Of a stretch of 64,000 nucleotides of DNA, positions 58,350-64,000 are shown piece by piece; positions within the stretch are counted from its first letter, which is position 1; each line of letters begins with the position of its first letter. Below the pieces are notes generated by a model that was not told the DNA's origin, did not search any database, and saw only the letters and a list, made by a program, of their open reading frames with translations. Made by a program: the position numbers and the translations under genes. The stretch covers positions 186,001 to 250,000 of the forward strand of contig NZ_FPAG01000003.1 in assembly GCF_900116365.1 (NCBI RefSeq). Reading direction: 5' to 3'. The DNA comes from Zhouia amylolytica (GTDB taxonomy: Bacteria > Bacteroidota > Bacteroidia > Flavobacteriales > Flavobacteriaceae).

Positions 58350-59078
58350 TTATTTAGAGGCTACATAAATAGATGCTGCCCCAAAAGTTTGTGGTTTATC
58401 TTCCACATTAATAAACCCGATTTTTCTTAAAATATTGTTGAAAGCTTCACCATGAGGAAACATACTTGCTGATTTAGATAAATACGAGTATGCCGATTTA
58501 TCTTTTGAGAATACTTTCCCTATCACTGGAAGAATAGCATTGGTGTAAAATTGATACCCCTGTCTGTAAGGTGTTTTGGTGGGTACAGAAGTTTCCAGAA
58601 CAACAAAAGTTCCTCCAGGTTTTAGTACCCTGTATATTTCAGAAAGGCCTTTTTCAAGGTTTTCAAAATTTCTAACTCCAAAGGCAACTGAAACGGCGTC
58701 AAAACTATTATCGTCGAAAGGAAGTGCTTCACTGTCTCCGATAACCATTTCTATCTTGTCATCCAGATTAAGTCTGGAGACCTTTACTTTACCAACCTCG
58801 AGCATTCCGGGAGAAAGATCCAATCCTACGATCTTTTTTGCACTGGTGTTTGCAAAGCTTATGGCTAAATCGCCCGTTCCGGTAGCGATGTCTAAAATGC
58901 TTTCAGGTTTTGTGTCACCTATTATTTTTACGACTTTCTTTCGCCATTTAATGTCAATGCCAAAGGAGATAACACGATTAAGCCCATCGTATTTTCCCGA
59001 GATATTATCAAACATTTGGGTAACTTGCTCCTTTTTGCTTAAGGAAGAGTCTTTATAAGGGTTGATTTTTTTAGACAT
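58350..59078 (-). CDS. ubiE: Demethylmenaquinone/ubiquinone methyltransferase UbiE (MenG)
   Basis: The protein has 242 residues. [24 protein letters not shown] is the UbiE N-terminal signature. [16 protein letters not shown] is the SAM-binding motif I, followed by [54 protein letters not shown]. It catalyses the last methylation of menaquinone synthesis. A TATCTTTG -7-like element (59097-59104, minus) lies just upstream. It precedes porT with a gap of about 110 nt. Confidence 0.96.
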   Translation of the reverse strand: MSKKINPYKDSSLSKKEQVTQMFDNISGKYDGLNRVISFGIDIKWRKKVVKIIGDTKPESILDIATGTGDLAISFANTSAKKIVGLDLSPGMLEVGKVKVSRLNLDDKIEMVIGDSEALPFDDNSFDAVSVAFGVRNFENLEKGLSEIYRVLKPGGTFVVLETSVPTKTPYRQGYQFYTNAILPVIGKVFSKDKSAYSYLSKSASMFPHGEAFNNILRKIGFINVEDKPQTFGAASIYVASK

Positions 59079-59195
59079 GCTTTTTTAAACTTTCGGCAAA
59101 GATAGTATATTGATAACTTCTATTCACGTTTTATACCCATTAGGTTTCTATTTTGGTTGGTTTATTTACTTAAGTTATAAACCCTTGGTGAGTAG

Positions 59196-59227
59196 TTTAG
59201 TGATAATGTATTTTTACTATATATTTG
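59196..59227 (+). promoter_or_regulatory. Promoter of trkA-trkH
   Basis: TTTA (59196-59199) and TATATTTG (59220-59227) are separated by 20 nt, close to the Bacteroidota consensus. The start site would be about 22 nt before the trkA ATG. Confidence 0.5.
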
Positions 59228-59255
59228 CATAGAATAATTGTGTATTCATTCATAG

Positions 59256-60605
59256 ATGAAAATTATTATAGCAGGTGCTGGTGAAGTAGGTTTTCATTTG
59301 GCAAAATTATTGTCATACGAATCCCAGGACATCACACTTATAGATACAAATAAAGAAAGTCTCGCTTACGCAGATACTCATTTAGATATTAAAGTTTTAA
59401 AGGGTGATGCAACCTCTATAGCCGTACTTAAAGATGCCCGTGTAGAAAGTTCCGATTTGGTAATTGGAGTTACAGCAACCGAAACTACCAATATAACCTT
59501 GTGCTTGTTAGCGAAACAATTAGGGTGTACGCGTACTATTGCGAGAATTTCAAACACGGAATTCATTCATAATAAGAATGAAATCGGTTTTGCTGAATTA
59601 GGAATTGATGAATTGATTTCGCCTGAGCAATTAGCCGCTGAAGAAATTCAATTATTGCTGGATCAATCTGCATTCAACGATAGTTATGAGTTTGAAGGTG
59701 GGGCCTTAACCATGGTAGGAACCTCATTGCAACATACAGCTCCGTTTATAGGGAAAACAGTTAAGGAAGCGGCTTCTATTTTTCCCGAACTGCATTTTGT
59801 TCCTATAGCCATTCAGAGATTTGGAACTCAATATACTCTTATTCCAAGAGGAGATACTGTTTTTAAAGAAGGAGATCAAGCATATTTTGTTACTTCTGAG
59901 GCAGGAGTGAAGGAATTGTATAAACTTACCGGGAAAACGAAAGAGGAGATAAAAGATGTAATGATCCTTGGGGGGAGTAAAATCGGTTATAAAACCGCCA
60001 GAGATCTTTGTATTAATAAGTTTAGGGTGAAGCTTATTGAAAAAGATAAAAACAAATCATTCGACCTTGCCGATTTATTACCAAATGCCCTTATTATTAA
60101 TGGAGATGGTAGAAATGTTGAGTTGCTGGAAGAAGAAGATATTGAAGAAATGGATGCTTTTATCGCTGTAACAGGTAATTCCGAAACCAATATCATGTCA
60201 TGTTTGGTGGCTAAATCCCGAAATATTAAGAAAACAATTGCCTTGGTTGAGAACATGGATTATTTCCAGCTTTCACAATCAATAGGTATTGATACGCTGA
60301 TTAATAAAAAGCTTTTAGCAGCGAATAATATATTCAGACATATACGAAAAGGAGAAGTAGTAGCACTAACCCGATTAAATAATCTGAATGCTGAAATCCT
60401 GGAGTTTATTGTAAAAAGAACTTCAGAAGTAACAGGAAAGAAAATAAAAGAGCTTGATTTTCCAAGGTCTGCTGTTATTGCCGGTGTAATTCGCGATGGA
60501 AAAGGAATGATAGCCTTAGGTGATTTTCAGATTAAGGATGGCGATCGTGTAGTGGTATGCTGTTTACCGCGATCAATAGCTCGTATTGAAAAACTATTTT
60601 TATAA
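59256..60605 (+). CDS. trkA: Trk potassium uptake regulatory subunit TrkA
   Basis: The protein has 449 residues with two RCK modules in tandem. Each has an NAD-binding Rossmann motif (KIIIAGAGEVGFHLAKLL near the N-terminus; VMILGGSKIGYKTARDL near residue 235) and a TrkA-C domain (PFIGKTVKEAASIFPELHFVPIAI; KIKELDFPRSAVIAGVIRDG). TrkA is the cytoplasmic gating protein of the TrkH channel. trkH starts 10 nt downstream in the same operon. Confidence 0.96.
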   Translation: MKIIIAGAGEVGFHLAKLLSYESQDITLIDTNKESLAYADTHLDIKVLKGDATSIAVLKDARVESSDLVIGVTATETTNITLCLLAKQLGCTRTIARISNTEFIHNKNEIGFAELGIDELISPEQLAAEEIQLLLDQSAFNDSYEFEGGALTMVGTSLQHTAPFIGKTVKEAASIFPELHFVPIAIQRFGTQYTLIPRGDTVFKEGDQAYFVTSEAGVKELYKLTGKTKEEIKDVMILGGSKIGYKTARDLCINKFRVKLIEKDKNKSFDLADLLPNALIINGDGRNVELLEEEDIEEMDAFIAVTGNSETNIMSCLVAKSRNIKKTIALVENMDYFQLSQSIGIDTLINKKLLAANNIFRHIRKGEVVALTRLNNLNAEILEFIVKRTSEVTGKKIKELDFPRSAVIAGVIRDGKGMIALGDFQIKDGDRVVVCCLPRSIARIEKLFL

Positions 60606-60614
60606 TTCTAGGTA

Positions 60615-62111
60615 ATGGCAAAAAGGCTGAATACCAAAATCATTTTTCACTTAATGGGATTGTTGATGCTCTGTAATGGAGTGTTCATGCTGTTGGCCTC
60701 TGTTGTCAGCGCTATCTATAAGGATGGGGTTACCCTGGAAATGTCTTTTGCCGGAATAAGCACCACCCTTTTGGGTACGCTTTTTATGTTTGCTACCAAA
60801 GAGCATAAAAAGGAGATTAAAAAGCGTGAAGGGTATATGGTAGTGACCTTTGGATGGGTTTTCATGACAATTACCGGGATGCTTCCCTATTTATTTACAG
60901 GAGCAATTCCCGATATTACCAATGCGTTTTTTGAGACCATGAGTGGTTATACTACCACCGGAGCATCAATACTGGATGATATTGAGTCTTTGCCGGAGGG
61001 TATTCTATTCTGGCGTAGCATGACTCATTGGATTGGGGGAATGGGGATTATTGTACTGGCAATTGCGATTTTGCCGTTGCTGGGGATAGGAGGAATGCAG
61101 CTCTTCGCTGCAGAAGCACCGGGTCCAAGTGCCGATAAACTGCACCCCAGGATTACGGATACAGCAAAGCGTTTATGGTTGATTTATGTTGGCTATACAT
61201 TGGCGGAAACCTTACTGTTAAAACTGGCTGGAATGAGTTTCTTCGACGCTGTTAATCATTCGATGGCAACCTTGTCAACAGGTGGTTTTTCTACTAAGAA
61301 TGCCAGTCTTGCTCATTGGAATCATAACCCAATTATCCAATATATAGTAATACTTTTTATGTTTTTGGCAGGTACGAACTTCGTTTTGAGTTACTTTGCC
61401 TTTAAAGGAAAAATTCAAAGGGTTATTAAGGATGATGAGTTTAAATACTATTTCAGATTTATAATTGCATTTACTGTTATTTCGGCATTAGTGGTATATT
61501 TTCAGGCTAATGTGGAATTAAGTGAATACCATCCGATGGTCTGGGGAGAAGGAGAGAGTGCCTTTAGACATGCCTTGTTTCAAGTAATTTCTGTGGTGAC
61601 GACTACGGGCTTTGTTACCGCTGATTTTACCAGTTGGACTACCTTTTTAACAGTGTTTTTCTTTGGCCTGATGTTTTTGGGAGGGTCTGCAGGATCTACC
61701 TCAGGAGGTGTTAAGGTGGTAAGGCACATGTTAATGATAAAAAATGGATTGCTGGAGTTTAAAAGAACATTGCATCCAAATGCCGTGATTCCGGTTCGCT
61801 ATAATCGAAAAATGGTTACAGAGAACATCATATACAACATATTAGGCTTTTTTATCTTATATATGTTATTGTTTATAATAGGTGCTCTGGTGCTGGGATT
61901 TTTAGGTCTTGATTTTGAAACGGCGATCGGTGGTGCAGCTTCTTCCTTAGGAAATGTTGGTCCTGCCTTTGGTCAGTTACACCCTTTGGCTAACTTTAAT
62001 AGCTTACCGGACCTGGGCAAGTGGTGGTGTTCATTTTTGATGTTATTGGGTAGGCTTGAATTATTTACAGTGTTAATACTGATGACGCCTTATTTCTGGA
62101 AACGAACATAG
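60615..62111 (+). CDS. trkH: Trk potassium transporter membrane subunit TrkH/TrkG
   Basis: The protein has 498 residues. Hydrophobic helices and filter loops of the TrkH family are seen: FFETMSGYTTTGASIL, HWIGGMGIIVLAIAILPLLGIGGMQLF, VNHSMATLSTGGFSTKN, VISVVTTTGFVTADF, FLGGSAGSTSGGVKVVRH, and AASSLGNVGPAFG. It forms the K+ channel or transporter in the inner membrane and partners with the TrkA encoded just upstream. Confidence 0.96.
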   Translation: MAKRLNTKIIFHLMGLLMLCNGVFMLLASVVSAIYKDGVTLEMSFAGISTTLLGTLFMFATKEHKKEIKKREGYMVVTFGWVFMTITGMLPYLFTGAIPDITNAFFETMSGYTTTGASILDDIESLPEGILFWRSMTHWIGGMGIIVLAIAILPLLGIGGMQLFAAEAPGPSADKLHPRITDTAKRLWLIYVGYTLAETLLLKLAGMSFFDAVNHSMATLSTGGFSTKNASLAHWNHNPIIQYIVILFMFLAGTNFVLSYFAFKGKIQRVIKDDEFKYYFRFIIAFTVISALVVYFQANVELSEYHPMVWGEGESAFRHALFQVISVVTTTGFVTADFTSWTTFLTVFFFGLMFLGGSAGSTSGGVKVVRHMLMIKNGLLEFKRTLHPNAVIPVRYNRKMVTENIIYNILGFFILYMLLFIIGALVLGFLGLDFETAIGGAASSLGNVGPAFGQLHPLANFNSLPDLGKWWCSFLMLLGRLELFTVLILMTPYFWKRT

Positions 62112-62143
62112 TAATAGAGAGATAGCTTCTTAAGAGTATATAT

Positions 62144-62180
62144 AAAAAAAGCCTTGTTTCGTAGAAACAAGGCTTTTTAA
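62144..62180. terminator. Bidirectional intrinsic terminator between trkH and the aminotransferase
   Basis: AAAAAGCCTTGTTTC and GAAACAAGGCTTTTT form a 15-bp perfect stem with loop GTA. It lies between convergent genes. Confidence 0.9.
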
Positions 62181-62199
62181 ATTTTATAAGATCCGGAAA

Positions 62200-63387
62200 C
62201 TATGACAATGCTTCTTTAATTCTGCCAATTGCTTCTCTTAATTCTTTTTCTGAAGCAGCATAAGATATTCTAATGCAATTTGGATCACCGAATGCTTCAC
62301 CTGTTACGGTCGCTACATTGGCTTCCTCAAGAAGGAGCATAGCGAAATCAGATGCGTTGTTTATTTTTCTTCCTTTTACCGTTTTACCAAAGAAGGATGA
62401 GATGTCAGGAAATACATAAAAAGCACCTTCAGGTACATTAAGTTTAAATCCTTCGATTTCTTCAAGAAGTCCTAAGACTAAATCACGTCTTTTCTTGAAT
62501 TCGTCTATCATGAATTGGATTTTACTTACCGGAGCATCAAGAGCTGCAATAGTAGCTCGTTGTCCGATAGCATTTGCGCCACTGGTTACCTGTCCTTGTA
62601 TTTTATTACAAGCTCGGGCAACAAACTCAGGAGCGCCGATAAAACCAATTCGCCATCCGGTCATAGCAAACGCTTTAGATACACCATTAACAGTAATGGT
62701 ACGATCGTACATCCCGTCAATTTCGGCAATACTCGTATGACCTTCTCCGAAATTAATATGTTCGTAAATCTCGTCAGAAACGATATAGATGTCCGGGTGC
62801 TTTCTTAAAACAGCCGCGATGGCCTCCAGCTCTTCCTTACTGTAAACCGAACCTGATGGATTACAAGGAGAGCTATACCAAAGCATTTTAGTTTTAGGGG
62901 TAATGGCAGCCTCCAATTGTTCCGCTGTCATTTTAAAATCATTTTCTATAGAAGTTGAAACTTCTACAGGAATCCCTTCGGCTAACTTTACAATTTCAGA
63001 ATAACTAACCCAATAAGGTGCAGGTAAGATAACTTCGTCTCCTGGATTGATCATTGCAAGAGCTACATTCGCAAGCGATTGCTTAGCTCCTGTAGAAACA
63101 ACAATTTGGTTAGGAGTGTATGTTAGATTGTTATCTCTTTTAAATTTATTGATAATAGCCTGCTTAAGGTCAGCATATCCATCTACCGGTGGGTAGCTGC
63201 TGTAATTTTGATCGATAGCTTCTTTAGCAGCTTCTTTGATAAATTCCGGAATATTGAAATCCGGTTCACCTAAACTTAAGCCTATAATATCTTTTCCTTC
63301 AGCTTTAAGTTCTCTGGCTTTTGCAGCCATAGCTAGCGTAGCAGATGTAGCCATATTTACTACACGCTCTGATAAATGCTCTTTCAT
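62200..63387 (-). CDS. Class I/II PLP-dependent aminotransferase (aspartate aminotransferase type)
   Basis: The protein has 395 residues. GKDIIGLSLGEPDFNIPEFI, SYPPVDGYADLKQAIINKF, VVSTGAKQSLANVALAMINPGDEVILPAPYWVSY, LWYSSPCNPSGSVYSKEEL and VNGVSKAFAMTGWRIGFIG are the fold-type I aspartate aminotransferase (Ib group) blocks. The Lys in VSKAFAMTGWR binds PLP, and an Arg near the C-terminus (NCIRISYAAS) binds the carboxylate. It should interconvert aspartate/oxaloacetate with glutamate/2-oxoglutarate, though prephenate or other acceptors are known for the group. Convergent with trkH. Confidence 0.93.
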   Translation of the reverse strand: MKEHLSERVVNMATSATLAMAAKARELKAEGKDIIGLSLGEPDFNIPEFIKEAAKEAIDQNYSSYPPVDGYADLKQAIINKFKRDNNLTYTPNQIVVSTGAKQSLANVALAMINPGDEVILPAPYWVSYSEIVKLAEGIPVEVSTSIENDFKMTAEQLEAAITPKTKMLWYSSPCNPSGSVYSKEELEAIAAVLRKHPDIYIVSDEIYEHINFGEGHTSIAEIDGMYDRTITVNGVSKAFAMTGWRIGFIGAPEFVARACNKIQGQVTSGANAIGQRATIAALDAPVSKIQFMIDEFKKRRDLVLGLLEEIEGFKLNVPEGAFYVFPDISSFFGKTVKGRKINNASDFAMLLLEEANVATVTGEAFGDPNCIRISYAASEKELREAIGRIKEALS

Positions 63388-63418
63388 TGGTGGTTAATTC
63401 AGCTTTAATTTGATTTAA

Positions 63419-64000
63419 TTAATATGCCATCTTTGGCTTTCTACCTAATTCTTTAAGGTGTTTGAAATGCGAAATTATAGCTTTTCTTGTACTTCTGTAC
63501 TCGTTGTAAGGTAAATTGAACTCTTTCGCTGTTTCTCTAACAATTTTAGAAATATTTGTGTAATGTATATGACTGATGTTAGGGAAAATATGATGCTCTA
63601 CCTGGTGGTTAAGACCACCTGTAAACCAATTAACGATTTTGTTCTTGGTAGAGAAGTTTGCTGTGGTAAATAACTGGTGAATAGCCCAGGTATTTTGTAT
63701 AGAACCATCTTCCTCAGGAAGAGGGGTTTCAACTTCTTCAACAACATGTGCCAATTGAAAAACGATACTTAAAATCAATCCTGCAGTATAGTGCATAGCA
63801 AAGAATCCGATAAGAACCTTCCACCAGGCAATGTCGAGGATAAGCATTGGTAATACGATCCAAATAGTCATGTATATGATTTTTGTGATAACCAGTACAC
63901 TCCATTCTTTAGCCGGACTTGGGAACTTACCGTATGAAAGTTTTCTCTTAAGATAGTTTCTCATTTGTTTAAAGTCCGTTGTGATAGCCCAATTAAGAGT
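63419..64000 (-). CDS. Fatty acid desaturase, 5' end outside window
   Basis: The minus-strand frame is open to the window edge (residues LNWAITTDFKQ precede an internal Met at 63964), so the gene is cut. The visible 193 residues include membrane segments (IIYMTIWIVLPMLILDIAWWKVLIGFFAMHYTAGLILSIVFQLAHVVEE) and the C-terminal His box GGLNHQVEHHIFPNISHIHY, typical of acyl-CoA or acyl-lipid desaturases. The earlier His boxes must lie outside the window. It introduces double bonds in membrane fatty acids. It ends 31 nt upstream of the aminotransferase start. Confidence 0.9.
   Translation of the reverse strand, partial: TLNWAITTDFKQMRNYLKRKLSYGKFPSPAKEWSVLVITKIIYMTIWIVLPMLILDIAWWKVLIGFFAMHYTAGLILSIVFQLAHVVEEVETPLPEEDGSIQNTWAIHQLFTTANFSTKNKIVNWFTGGLNHQVEHHIFPNISHIHYTNISKIVRETAKEFNLPYNEYRSTRKAIISHFKHLKELGRKPKMAY

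Noticed and set aside
58576-59058. Antisense open frame of 160 codons opposite ubiE
   Set aside because: It mirrors the conserved ubiE coding sequence and has no start signal or family pattern.

Overview
The window looks like a chromosomal segment of a marine-type member of the Flavobacteriaceae (Bacteroidota). I infer this from the low-GC sequence, three SusC/SusD pairs, Bacteroidota-type promoters (TAnnTTTG at -7), a short primary sigma factor of 287 residues, a TamL-type lipoprotein, a PorT-type secretion protein next to ubiE, and an AccD without zinc-ribbon cysteines. The genus cannot be told from this sequence.

The left two thirds (about 2.8-45 kb) is one large glycan-utilisation locus. 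On the minus strand lie a SusC-SusD-VCBS lipoprotein operon, a DeoR-family regulator, and a tight six-gene catabolic operon: AgaS-type SIS isomerase/deaminase, two PfkB kinases, a tagatose-bisphosphate-type class II aldolase, an amidohydrolase and a GH109 glycosidase. On the plus strand follow a PhoD-like phosphatase and a sodium:solute symporter; a SusC-SusD-fasciclin-lipoprotein operon with a secreted protein of unknown family; a second SusC-SusD pair with a DUF3472/F5-8C lipoprotein; and a sulfatase-GH20-GH2 operon. Together these suggest a system for taking apart a sulfated glycan that carries N-acetylgalactosamine, N-acetylhexosamine and beta-galactose. The amino sugar would then go through galactosamine-6-P, tagatose-6-P and tagatose-1,6-bisphosphate to triose phosphates. 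No recognisable NagA-type deacetylase or ROK-type sugar kinase is present. The amidohydrolase and the second PfkB protein are the obvious candidates for those steps.

Regulation can be partly read from the sequence. An identical 18-bp A-rich motif (AAAAGAAATAAAACGAAA), resembling DeoR/AgaR-type operators, lies in front of the aga-type operon and the 23.4 kb SusC operon. A 15/18 match lies in front of the 31.7 kb SusC operon. The two SusC promoters share exactly the same motif-to-promoter spacing. The leftmost SusC operon instead has a different palindrome at its promoter. All three SusC genes carry AACCAA(A/C)TTA 8-10 nt before the ATG. In each SusCD operon an intrinsic terminator sits just upstream of an accessory gene.

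The right third (45-64 kb) is housekeeping: a CBS protein, ypdA-like reductase, rpe, a repeat-rich intergenic region (47.4-48.1 kb), rpoD, rpsO-pnp, accD, fbaA, tamL, a TrmH-family methyltransferase, porT, ubiE, trkA-trkH, a class I aminotransferase and a fatty acid desaturase cut by the window end. The left edge cuts a universal stress protein.
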